Positions 21,392 through 32,569 of a stretch of DNA of 64,000 nt are shown piece by piece. The notes beneath the pieces are model-generated. The model saw only the letters and a list, made by a program, of their open reading frames with translations. It did not search any database and was not told where the DNA came from. How positions within the stretch are numbered: position 1 is the stretch's first letter; each line of letters opens with the position of its first letter. Position numbers and translations under genes: made by a program. Source of the stretch: Epiperipatus broadwayi (taxonomy: Eukaryota; Onychophora; Udeonychophora; Euonychophora; Peripatidae); assembly GCA_028023455.1 (NCBI GenBank), contig JAQFVV010006246.1, forward strand, positions 2,405,501-2,469,500. Reading direction: 5' to 3'.

Positions 21392-24379
21392 GTAAATTTT
21401 ATATGCTTAATATTTATATGTTAAAGTGTTTTTTAAATATATTTCACAATATAAGTTGTTAGTGTAAGATATTTATATATACATATGTTTTATATATTAA
21501 TTTTTGCTTTGTTTTATAATCCTTAAAATAAATTAAAATTAGAAATCTACCTATAACAAAAATTTTTAAGAGTAAAATATCATCCAGACCAAATTAACAA
21601 GATCAGTTTTTTAAGTTTTCATAATAATTGGAATTTTATTATTTTAGTGTAAAATTTACAATTTATTTACATTTATTCAATCTTAGAACGTAACTAAATA
21701 ATAATCATCATAATAAATATAATGGAATAACCCTATGCATTTGAAATAATTTTTAAAAAAGCACTTTCTAAGAAATCTCTAAACATTTTACCCCCCCCCC
21801 TTGTATTTTTCATAATGTTCTATTCAATAATTATATAACTGTTTTGATTGTTTAGCAGTCTTTTTCAGAACTGTAAAATATTACAATTTGTTTTGTTTAT
21901 ACAAATACAAAATAATATTATTATGTTATCTTCATTTATACAACTAATAACTAATGATAATAAACAACCATAAATTATATAATTAGAAAGAATTCAAGCT
22001 TTCTTCAGCTATCTACTTCATCTTATATAACTGATACACAAGTCTGTCTGCAAATCCCTTTTAATTACATCTAAAGAAATTACATTATATTAAATTATAT
22101 AATAAGTACAAATATGTGTGTATGTGCACATACTGTAATGGTTCATCTGATGATGCAAAAAGAGAGGGTCGCATCTTACTACTGTCAGACATAGGATTGT
22201 TGGATAGGATGCTGCAGATGATGTGATGAAGTACATAATCTATGATTGCACATATTTTCAACAAACCAGTTTAATGTTCATTTATGAAGTCTAGATGCAA
22301 TTTGAACCAGTTCATCCACATCTCAACCCTTCTTTCAGTTCCATTATTCCCAGAATTCAAACCTAAGGAGAATTTGCTCTTGACTCTCTTAACAGAAATG
22401 CACCAATATCAGTTGATGACTACTAACATCTCTGTATAAGTTACAATTAGTGTATAATTTATCTAGAAATTGACTAACTAAATTTCAATTTTATTATATA
22501 AGTATATTATATGTATGTGTACATTTGAGGTTATCAACTAATGAGTGAATACAAAATTGATTTAATAAACTAGAAAGATCAAATTGATATTAATAAATTC
22601 ATTAACATTTATTGAAGAACAAGACAAAAATAAGTTCAAAATATTTTAACTGTATATATATAAATTTTATCATTATGGATATCAGCAATGGACTTCTATC
22701 ATATCATATTAGTACTTTAACAAATTCAGATTACTATTCTCATGACCCTTAGATAGAAATTCATTTTGATGACACCATTTATCTACAAAATTCAAATAAC
22801 AAAGGAAAAAATATAAGCTTGATTTAACATAACACAAGTCTGAATAATTAGTTTATAAATTTCCATTGACGTATTTATTTACCATATCTAATAATGAACC
22901 CCCTCTAAAATATATGTACAGCTTATCATATGATAGCAAAAGCCATTCACAAAAAAGGGGTTAGTTGTTCATGCATACAAACAAAAGTAACTATTGTTAA
23001 TCAATGTATAATAAGCAACACAAATTCTGTTTGAATAAGATATGTATTTAATGTAGTAATTATTATCATGTAATTAATAGTCAAACATCAGTCACTTTGG
23101 GTAGAGAAAAGTTAATCTAAATTTTATTTACAAAAGATATTTCAAGTACAAGTAACCATCCCTTCCCTATTTTCAGCTTCTATTTAAGATTGACTTTCAT
23201 AAAAAGTCAAATCACAAAAAAAAAAAAAAATACATTTTCAAATATGAGACAAAATAAAAAAAATATTTACAACAATAATTAAAGATTTAAAATTGATGAG
23301 TTAAGAAAAATCCTTCATGTATAAAGTTCATGCTTTGCTGAAAATTCTCTATAAATGAAATGCAGGCTGTTTATTGGCATCTGATCATTATGCACTCATA
23401 ATGGTTTTATCTTGGCCCTCATTCAGTCTTTCCACAGATTCATCAATAAGCACTCCATATGAGGCAAAATATGTTTCTCTGGCATTTCATGAATAGATAA
23501 AGGAAATTCTCAAGCTTCCATGGCAAGGGAAAACAACAGTCCATCTACAACATTATCAATTTAGCAAGAAAACATCACATAGTGGTTAATTATAAATGAT
23601 TTTTTTTAAAACTCAGCTACAATTGGCATTATATAGGTTTCACACATGATTGAAGATTATTTCAAAATAATACTTTCAATACTGGCTATCTACAATATTC
23701 TTTAATTCATGTTCTACTAGAATGATTATGATTGTTTAATATAAATATATTTAAAGTGAGTTTCTGACTCTATTCATTCAGATGAAATCCTTTATTCTTC
23801 TTTGCTTTAAATATTTCTTTTACTTATTGTGGTGTTATATGAAAATTATATGTCAAAAATAGCATTTTTCTGGAATAACACATCTGATTTCTCTTGTACT
23901 CTAAAAACATTTTTTCTTTTTTACATCAGGTCTTTTTCTAATGCATACGTAATTCGCAAAGATCAAGCAAATAAAAAGAAAATGATTTTATATTTTTTTA
24001 TCTCATGTAATTTCTGTTGTTTAGCATATTAAGAATTTCATTTTTTTAGTATAGCTTTATTTGCTTATTGTTATGAATATTCTATTTTCAACAATATTTA
24101 AAAGTGATATACTAAATTATCATTTTATTCTAACACTTGTTTGCATAGCAACTACTTTAACCTCTTTTCATTTCCTTAATTGATTAATGTCAGTCCATGT
24201 CATACTGTTTAGACTCATGACACATAAAACAATAGTGACAAGTACATTATAAGTTGATATATATATATATTTGTATTAAATTTTTTTTTAAAGTATTTAG
24301 TTTTGGGTGCTTTCATTAATATGGATTTTTCTAATTATATTTATACATGTGACAGGAAAAATAAAAAAAATTCTTTTTT
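21392..24379. other. non-coding DNA after the last visible CUB exon
   Basis: Probably intron. It contains a C10 run at 21791-21800. A minus-strand stretch near 23330-23540 reads as a coding-like but stop-interrupted frame (PEKHILPHMECLLMNL) that was not assigned. No further CUB exon seen. Confidence 0.45.
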
Positions 24380-24594
24380 AACAAATTTAACCTTTTGTCA
24401 TTTGTTAAAACATATATATATATATAGCACATAACCATATCTAGTTATGTTTTGAGATTGTAGATTAATGTGTATACTATCTGCATATCAATTAAAATTC
24501 ATTATTTGAGCTAAGTGTAAGTTAAGAATGAGAGCAACTGGTGATATAAGTAGTCATGGGTTATTTTGATCAAGCTTGTAAGCTGCTCTCACAA
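24380..24594 (-). repeat. 3' LTR of Gypsy copy A
   Basis: About 215 bp matching 27786-27977. In element sense it begins TTGTGAGAGCAG and ends GGTTAAATTTGTT. A purine-rich AAGGCTGGGAAG lies just before it in element sense (24595 onward) as a possible polypurine tract. The two LTRs differ by substitutions and by an (AT)n expansion, so the insertion is old. Confidence 0.75.
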
Positions 24595-25129
24595 CTTCCC
24601 AGCCTTATAGGGTTAAATTTTTATTTTACAAATAAAATTTTAACACTTCGTGAGTATAAATGTATGTATTTTAAATTGGGCATTTTATTACCTTAGATGT
24701 AAAGTTATAGAGTTTACTTTTGTTATTTTCTACCTTTTTTAATCCGCTCTATTTTCTAACCTTTTTCTGTATCTCTTTCTCTTAACATCAAATTAAGGAG
24801 ATTCATATATATATATAAGATTCTTTTTTTTATTCCTTTGGTGTAATATGTCCCTTTTTCTGATGGTACATGTGTTCATTCAATAGCCTCTATCCTGCTA
24901 ATCTTTTAAGACTTATTGGACTCTTTTGAGATCTACCTATGCATAAAAGCATCCATAATTCAGCATTGATTTAGTTTTTAGCTGTCCCAGTGATTGTTTT
25001 TAACCACTTACTAAAGCATACCCTCATCAAAAAAACTCAATAATCCTTTTTATTATATATATTTATACATATATATACACCTATATGTACATATATATTT
25101 TTATGTATTTCCCTTTTTTTTTACATATC

Positions 25130-25465
25130 TCACCTATCATTTCTATCTTTCTTTCCATTTGTATATATGTATAATGTGGCAATTATATGGTTACTTTGAT
25201 TAACCAAAAAGGGTTTCAAGATCCAGGCAATATAAGTGCCCCTGATATTTTTCTTTACATCTACACAGAATGCATTGGGCCCCATTTGTTTCATGATAGT
25301 AAAGGAGCCTTTGTATTGATGATAAAATTTCTGATATTTATTTTTTTGGGGTCTACTCATATGAGGAGTATTTATAAAAACCTGATCTCCTACTTCAAAG
25401 TTGTGTGTATTTTTCTTAACACTTTTATTCCTCTGAGTGGCCCTATTCATGAGTTGCTCATACAC
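25130..25465 (-). pseudogene. Gypsy integrase C-terminal domain, copy A
   Basis: A 111-codon frame: MYEQLMNRATQRN, then FEVGDQVFINTPHMSRPQKN (the GDxVxxxTP strand of the integrase C-terminal domain), NKYQKFYHQYKGSFTI (the usual KFxxxYxGPF) and GTYIAWILKPF. It aligns almost block for block with copy B at 53936-54220. The catalytic DDE core is not found upstream in this copy. Confidence 0.8.
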
Positions 25466-26427
25466 TTTTATCCTATCTTTTTCTATATCTATAAATCAGA
25501 GTGCATAATAGTGGACTTATATTTTATGTCAGCATCTCATTGCATTATGGTGATGGTTAGTTGCAAGTTGTATTCCAATAACATGTAGGTGTCTTTCTTT
25601 ATGCCCTGGTTGACTTTAAATGTTTTCCATTGATATCTACATTATGATTAATTATTTTATATGTATATTTATTTATTCTCTTATGAGAACAGCTTAACGG
25701 GTTCAATCATAGATGAAAGTCCATTATCACATTCCAAGATCACTATCTTTGAAGTCCCTCTATTTATAGGTGCTTTTCTTTTTAAGCACTTCCATTATCA
25801 TGTCCAGTGAATGTGAAGGGACCTTCATAAGTGTTGCATAATGTATGGAATTGTGAATCTTTCTGTTTCTTGGTTTGTATTATGGTTATGTCTTATTCTC
25901 TGATGACTTTTCATAGTTTGGTCATCTTCTTGAATATGGATAGACTTCACATGCCATAATATACTTTCAAGATGATGAAATCTATCGACTATACTTGTCT
26001 TTTCAAAATTGGCTTTCCTAATGAGGTTATTTTCTTTTGTGATAATCTTTTTTTTCTTTTCCAGCATAATTTCTTCACTTTCCTCATTATCTATTTTTGT
26101 GGAAATTGCCAGGTTGTCTCTCTTAAGGTTCATTTTTGTGGGTTTTATGGAAGGCAATAATGTTTGGGCATCTATAATAGTTATTTTTCACTTATCAATC
26201 TGGATCTTTGTATTGATCTTGGTCTGTTGTGCTCCAACAATGACTATATTTTTTACTTAGCTTGGATTCAATACTTCTGAGTCTTTGTCTGATGGCTTTA
26301 TCTATGCAACTTATCTGATCTTGGGTTCCATTTGTGCTTTCTATAATCTTTTCTAAAGCCTTTTTAGTGATGGTTAGGTCTGCTTTATTTGAAGCCCCTT
26401 TATTCTTTAACTGCCTTAGATCTTGGT

Positions 26428-27490
26428 TCATGGCCTCATTAACTTTGCCCTTATTTCTAATTTATTATTCTGTCTTGCACAAAGTTGATCTACTTTCACG
26501 CAAATGTCTTGGAGTTTCTTCTTGAACTTTTTCTTGGTGTCTTTGTTGGTTTGTATGAATTCCATTCTTAATAGTCTTGTGACTTTGGTAGACCTCTTGA
26601 CATTTGATGTCAAATTGATTGGTTATATTGCAGCTAACTCCTCTGAAATGTTGTTGACATTGTAAGTTTCCTTCATGCATCTCCTTTCTTACTTCTGTCA
26701 TTGCCTATTTTATTTCACATTGTCCTTTTTAACCTTCTTCAATTCCAGTGAAAGTTGTCTCACATCCTCAGATAATTTAGTTTCAACAACCTTAATTTCT
26801 ATATCCATTTTTATTTTGACCTCATCTATATCTCTCTTTAAATTTTCTCTTAGTGAACTTATACTTTCTTTTTAATTTTATTTTCATATTTCCAGATCAT
26901 CTGCCCTGGTTACCATTGTAGCCTTCATTCTATTAATCTTAGTATCCATCTTTGCTTCCATCTTATTTATATCTGTTTCCAAAATTGTTCTTATACTATC
27001 AATTTTAGAATCGATCTTATTCATATTTGTTTTCAAACTTTCTCCCATACTATCAATTTTAGTATTCATCTTTGATTTCATCTTATTCATATCTGTCTTC
27101 ATATCATTCATATTTCTTTTCATATCATTTAAACTACTTGCATTTCCTGTCCAATTTTTGGCTCATGCGTGCTTCCATTCCCACGATCATTTGAATCAGT
27201 TGAGCCATGTTCATTTCATTCCCTTGCGCTTGCATTATTTTAATTTCAGGTGCTTCTTGAGTTTGTGATGACATCTGATTTGCTGTGTGAACTTGTAAAG
27301 GGTGTTCAAATTCTGCTATTGACCCCCAGGTATCTGAATATACAAATGTCCTTGCTCACTGCTAATCATATCATCTTTTACTTCACTATCACTACTAATT
27401 AATGTTTCTTCAGAACTTTTTATTTCCATAATCACTAATTTTCTTCCACTTCTAGTTATCATTCATAAATTTTTTTTAATAATCGAATAT
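26428..27490 (-). pseudogene. coiled-coil gag of Gypsy copy A
   Basis: A series of minus frames. The N-terminus has an acidic SSDSE stretch (about 27400). There follows a Met/Lys/Ile-rich heptad region at 27123-26884 with repeated motifs such as TDMNKM, MNTKIDSM and METDINKM-like units of about 18-22 residues. More helical sequence runs to about 26430, ending in KKFKKKLQDICVKVDQLCAR. The long heptad pattern predicts a coiled coil. Copy B carries the same arrangement at 49300-50040. No capsid major homology region was seen in this copy. Confidence 0.65.
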
Positions 27491-27724
27491 AAAAGTTATT
27501 TCCTTTTTTTAAATATAAAATTTCATGTATTTCATAGGGTTTTACACCATTCCCAAGCTTTCCCTTGTTTATTTATTTTTTATTACATCTACTCTTTAGC
27601 CTAAATTTTAATTTTGCCTACTCATCTATTTTAGCTTTATTTATTATTTATTTGGTCTCAGTTTATTAAATCTGTATTTCAGTGCCTCGTATGTTGTTTA
27701 TTAATGACACACTTATTTATAATT

Positions 27725-27795
27725 GTTTGAACTTATAATGTTCACTTTTTATAATTGGAAGTACTAATTGTTCATTATAAGTTCAAACAAATTTA
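27725..27795. repeat. hairpin just inside the 5' LTR of Gypsy copy A
   Basis: TGTTTGAACTTATAATG and its exact complement CATTATAAGTTCAAACA are separated by about 30 bases. It lies at the junction of the LTR and the leader, where a primer-binding or packaging structure would sit (inference). Confidence 0.65.
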
Positions 27796-27977
27796 ACCGT
27801 TTGTCATTTGTTAAAATATATATCTAGTTATGTTTTGAGATTGTAGATTAATGTGTATATTATCTTCATATCAATTAAAATTTATTGTTTGAGCTAAGTG
27901 TAAGTTAAGAATGAGCACAATTGGTGATATGAGGAGTCATGAGGTGTTTTGATCAAGCTTGTAATCTGCTCTCACAA
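27786..27977 (-). repeat. 5' LTR of Gypsy copy A
   Basis: A direct repeat of 24380-24594. Shared blocks include TAGTTATGTTTTGAGATTG and GAGCTAAGTGTAAGTTAAGA. No canonical TGG primer-binding site is evident next to it. Confidence 0.75.
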
Positions 27978-29559
27978 TGCATATTAAATGATTTCAAAAT
28001 TATCTTTGTGTGTATGTGTACATATATAATGTATGTATTAAAAATAACAAAAAATGCTGCCTAATTATGCATTACAACAAATAATATAATACTAAAATGC
28101 TTAAAAATAACAAAACGTATGTTAAGATCAAAATATTCATATATATTTATATGGTTAAGGTTATATAAATAAATAAAAAAAATAATATAATGCAATTATA
28201 TTTTGCAGTTCTGAAGAAGGTTTTAAACAGATGAAACTATCACATAATTGAATCAATAAGGCATTATGAAAAATCTAAGGTGGAATGAAATTGTTTGAAA
28301 AATTATTTAATATGAACAATGCACTTTGAAAAAATAACAACAAATATATACAATGGACATTTTATTTAATATGATATTTTAATGAGAGTTAATTCCTAAG
28401 ATTTTAAGAAATAAAAAGAAAAATTGAAATTTTCAGTATTTTTTGATAAATCTACATGAAATAATATTTTTCAAATATAGTTAATCTCCCTGAACTAATT
28501 TCCATATCTATATTTTTATATCTGCAATTGTTTCTTATAAATAAATAGATGTCAATACTTATATTAACAATTGTTTTTGTAATATAATGCATATCTATTT
28601 TTGAATATTGTTTTTATTAAATGCTTTTATTGATTTTGGAAAATCTGTTTGTTAACTTTTGATCATTTTCAAGTTAGAATAAAATTTTAAAATCAATGTT
28701 TAATATATTTAAATTTAATAGAATTGTTTGAAAATTTATATATAACTAAGTTTTAATATCTTAATCAATTTGAAATGCTTATCTTTTCAGTATGTCAACT
28801 AATTTGATAGATATGAAACAGGCTGTAAAAATATGCAATAATTTAACATTTTGCAGTTAACAATTATTGATAAAATTTTCATTTGTTGAGAGGGCAGTTT
28901 AAATTTTTTTTTCAATTTAATATTTTAAAAACTATTTTAAACTTAATATTTAATATGTGTATGTAATTATATAGGTATATTAAATCAATAACTAAGTTTT
29001 TTTTTATTTAAAAGTGTTTTTATTTTAAAACAGTTGTAAAAAAAATGTGAACTAGAAAAATTACATTGTTTAAAACAATTGTGAAAAGTTAAAAAAGATA
29101 GTGCTTTTTTTTCTTTAGCATTTTTTTTTTTCAAAATAATCTTTATGTGCACAATTGTTTTAAAATAAAAATAAATCTAGCAATTTAAATAAAAAATTTA
29201 GTTACTAATTTATTCTACATATATCATTATGTACATGTAATAAATATAATATATACATTAAGAGTATAAAATAGAAATTTATATTACAATAAGGGTATAT
29301 ATATATATATTAACTTACTATGGAAATATCTAATGACTTACTTATACTATATGTGTGATATTGATTTCAAGTTAAATTATATATATTAAGTGAACATTTA
29401 TTAATTATATACACATACTAAATATGACATATACATAAGGAGTATACATTTCAGCTTATAAAAGAAATATCTAATGATATATATGTAATGATATTCTTGT
29501 TCAATGTTTGTATTTCTTCAAAGTTATATATGTAATCTTTTAATTGAATATTAATAAAT
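27978..29559. other. non-coding AT-rich DNA, hammerhead-like motif at 28212
   Basis: No gene. CTGAAGAAGG, 14 bases and then GAAACTATCA at 28212-28242 repeats the motif at 14070-14102. It may be the terminal region of the neighbouring minus-strand Penelope-like element. The rest is very AT-rich with (AT)n near 29300. Confidence 0.45.
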
Positions 29560-29779
29560 ATAATGGCCAAATATGTATAAAGTACAACCTTAAAAAATTT
29601 AGTTGCTTAGGAGCAGTTTTGACTATTTCATAGTCTTTGTCAACTAAGTCTTTCACTAATCTTCCCACAATTCTGTTTATTTGTATATTAACATGGTTTT
29701 CTTTATTTTTCTTATATTGTTGTTTCTTTCAATTTGCAATATTTTTACATTATATTTCAAATTAAAACCATATCTACAT

Positions 29780-29990
29780 AATCTGTTATGGTCATAAAAA
29801 ATGATGCTGAAGCATTATCATTTTCATTACAATTTTGTTTCATTTTTTGAACCCTTCTTAATAACAGCAAGTACTCTTTAGATCTTTTCTCCAATGTACA
29901 TATTGATTTCCCTAAATATCCACTGTCACATTTATATCTCCATTTATAAATGATGCAATTTTTATTTAAAAATGAAGTTTTATCTTTTGA
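29780..29990 (-). pseudogene. GIY-YIG-like endonuclease end of PLE copy 1
   Basis: Minus frame IIYKWRYKCDSGYLGKSICT followed by LEKRSKEY. This corresponds to the (V/I)Y-x-C-x-C-...-Y(I/L)G-(K/R)-T-x-RxLxxRxKEH pattern of Penelope nucleases. The usual His of KEH is Tyr here, suggesting loss of function. Confidence 0.65.
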
Positions 29991-30048
29991 ATTATTTATT
30001 AATTTGTTTAATGCAGAAAATGCATAAAATGCAATATCACGTATATTT

Positions 30049-30540
30049 TTATAAATTTTCCTTATAAACTTTACTTGTTTGTTCGAAATATATGGTATTG
30101 ATATCCATATTTTTTAATAGCAGTAGAAACAACCTTATTATTAATATTTTTATTTTTATATTTCTTATTAAAATTTTTAACAGTATTATATATAAGATTA
30201 TAATCATATCCAACTTTAACAATTCATTCAAATACATTTCAATATTTTTGCTTTTAACTGATGAATATTTACAAAGATTGTTATTTTTAAATGAAAAGGA
30301 CTTTAAACCTGTTGTTTTATGTGACATTGATACCCTTGATTTATATGGAATGTAACCTCTTTTTGCTATTGGTTTAATCATCTCTAGCTTATGTCTATTT
30401 CTAGTTATCTTAAGATCAAGAAACTGGATACAAATTAATTTTTCATCTGCTTTGATCAATTTTAAGCCATCTAAACTATTTAATTCCTTAAATAATTCTT
30501 TAATAATATTTGGCTTGCCACATACAAATACATCATCCAC
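30049..30540 (-). pseudogene. Penelope-type reverse transcriptase, C-terminal part
   Basis: A 163-codon frame beginning MDDVFVCGKPN; the preceding codons on the same strand read Y-V, giving YVDDVFV, the catalytic box of this class. FLDLKITRNRHKLEM follows, then GYIPYKSRVSMSHK, equivalent to the PxxSxHPxSHK block of Penelope elements. The end is AT-rich and Ile/Leu-heavy, where the frame is probably degraded. The plus-strand frame at 30092-30355 is its shadow. Confidence 0.8.
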
Positions 30541-30872
30541 ATATCAATAATATACAGTAATTTCCTTTTGATAAAACTCCAGTTTCAAAATAATTTCTTC
30601 AAATGTAAAAAACAAAATTGCATAATTGAGTGATTGCAGGTAGACCCATGTATCAACTATAAATCTTATTATTTTCATGTTAAATTTAGTGTATTAGAAA
30701 TTATTTTAATAGATGCTATTCAATGAATCAATCCATACATCTCACTTACATCTAAAGTATGCATAACATCATTATTATCAATAATATCACAAATTTTATC
30801 AACAAAAGCAAATGATGAACATATTGTATATTTACAAATGTCAAGGATTTCGTAAAGCATTTTCTCCACTAA

Positions 30873-31223
30873 TCAACATGTTTCATAATAAAATGCCCCA
30901 AAATCCACCATTAAATGTAATGTTTTGTCTTTATGCAGTTTTATATTTGAAAAGATCTTTGGACATATTACAGCAGAAGGATAAATCTTGTAGCAAGTAT
31001 TATTGTCAACCACATTATTTTTTGCTTTTTTTAAAATGTTAATGAATTTAATACACAAATTTTCTATATTTATTTTATCAATGTTTTTAAACTTAAGATT
31101 ATTTATTTGAGAAATTACTTTATCATCATAATCAGATTTTAGCATAACATATATTCTTAGTCCTTTATCTTTCTTTATACGAACTAGATTATTATCAGAT
31201 GTAAAGTTTTTAAGTTTACACAC
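30873..31223 (-). pseudogene. Penelope-type reverse transcriptase, N-terminal part
   Basis: A 116-codon frame with LVRIKKDKGLRIYVMLKSDY (RT1-like ADKG box, here KDKG), a helical middle and YPSAVICPKIFSNIKLHKDK (pre-catalytic P-I-H-K block). It ends at a stop shortly after and is separated by frameshifts from the catalytic part. Confidence 0.75.
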
Positions 31224-31426
31224 TTGTACATTTTAATCATAATGCATTGTATAATTAATTTTTTTGTTTAATTTTTTTACTAAATCTTTACCAACTTTTG
31301 AATCACAATTAATTATGCTTAAGAAATTTTCTACCACAGATTTGAATTCTAGATTACTATCTTCCTGTTCACCACCAACATATTTTGCACAAAAATTTAA
31401 TATATTTTTGTTAAAAACCAATATAT

Positions 31427-32569
31427 TGTAACGAGCACAGACGTTCATTACATTGTTGTTGTTTTTTTATTTATTAAACATGAAAGTAAATTAAAAAGTT
31501 TGCATTTAAAAATTTTCTTTAAGAATTAAAAATTGAAATTAAATATCATCTTAAACTCGTATATATTAAATCGCACAGATAATGAAAAATTATTAAAATA
31601 AAACTTTATTAAAGAAAAAGTATTTTAAAACTAAATTTTAAAAAGATTTGGAGATAAAATTATATCTTTAAATGTATCTTTAAATATATCTTTGATTTGG
31701 AAAACAGGTTAATTAATCAGAAATGGAAATGATAAATTTAATTAGTCAAATGTAAACCAGCCTTGGGCATTTAAATGTAAAAACATCGGTCAGATAGGAA
31801 AACAATAGAAACTTTTAGCAAATGAAATAAATCCATTGGGAAATCGGACCTCAACGAAAAGGATCATCACATCGATGATGTAATGTTAAGTCAATCTTTC
31901 AAAGTAATATAAAAGGACAAGTTTGGAAATTATTAGTTAGTGATTATGATTATTATGATGTGACAGATAGGTGTTAGTGCGGAGGCACGGGAGAAGGGAT
32001 TGAAGAGATGCACGATTCAATCCCTTCAGTTTTGCCAAAGAAAGAAAGAGAAATGAACTATCATTTTCTACATTGAGGACCAACTAAACTAAAAAACCCT
32101 CGAATGAATAAATGAAACAACGGCTAAATGGATACCAATCTTTTTAGGACGGTGTGGAAATTCATGTTCATGGCAAGCAATGGATAAAGATGAACTGTTT
32201 TAAACCGTAAGAACTTTATAAACAATGAACATTAAATTAAAATTTTCCATATTTAAATGATTGCAATATTATCCTATCTGACCACCTTAATTTATTAATA
32301 ATGTTATTTGATGTATTTTTTATTTATTTATTTAAAATCATTTCCATTTATTTAATTTTGTTCTTTAAGTTTTATTATGATTTCTGTTTTCCATTAAGTT
32401 AAATTATATAAATGTTAAACTTAAGTCGGGTGTGAATGGCTGTATAGATTTGTAAAGTTATATTAGGGGAGGGTAATCTTAGGTTATTTGTTTCGTTGTT
32501 AAATTGGGTCAATGGATTGGATATATTGATGTAGTTAGTAGATGTAGTTGGAGATTCGCTACTGGCAGA
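31427..32569. repeat. 1.14-kb direct repeat, left copy (LTR-like)
   Basis: Nearly identical (about 95% by eye) to 36910-38039. It begins TGTAACGAGCACAGAC and ends CTACTGGCAGA. On the plus strand it has a TATA-like ATATAAAAGG near 31909 and AATAAA signals, as an LTR would. The right copy lacks 13 bp present here near 31627. The left boundary lies exactly at the PLE start, and the first codons of the PLE frame (31448 downward) lie inside this repeat. Confidence 0.85.

Larger units (their letters stand above)
24380..27977 (-). mobile_element. Ty3/Gypsy retrotransposon copy A (internally deleted)
   Basis: Direct repeats 24380-24594 and 27786-27977 act as short LTRs. On the minus strand the element runs from a gag with coiled-coil sequence (27490 down to about 26430) to an integrase C-terminus (25465-25130). 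Protease, RT and RNase H are missing or unrecognisable, so about 2 kb is deleted relative to copy B (about 48980-54235). Copy B has the same gag start (acidic SSDSE stretch), the same coiled coil and the same integrase end (NKYQKFY), so both are one family in opposite orientations. No target-site duplication was seen. Confidence 0.8.
29560..31448 (-). mobile_element. Penelope-like retroelement copy 1
   Basis: Minus-strand frames follow Penelope-like order. An N-terminal segment lies at 31448-31233. 31223-30873 has LVRIKKDKGLRIYVMLKSDY (degenerate ITKADKGxxxVxxDKxDY) and YPSAVICPKIFSNIKLHKDK (the PRxYGLPKIHK block). The catalytic YVDDVFV is near 30550. FLDLKITR and YKSRVSMSHK follow. A GIY-YIG-like nuclease end lies near 29990-29780. 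Several stops. Penelope-like elements combine a telomerase-related RT with a GIY-YIG endonuclease. The PLE at 44815 has a different sequence, so two lineages are present. Confidence 0.85.

Noticed and set aside
25972-26875. Plus-strand open frames rich in Phe, Leu and Ser
   Set aside because: They are antisense shadows of the minus-strand coiled-coil gag region of Gypsy copy A; the hydrophobic bias comes from complementing Lys/Glu-rich codons.
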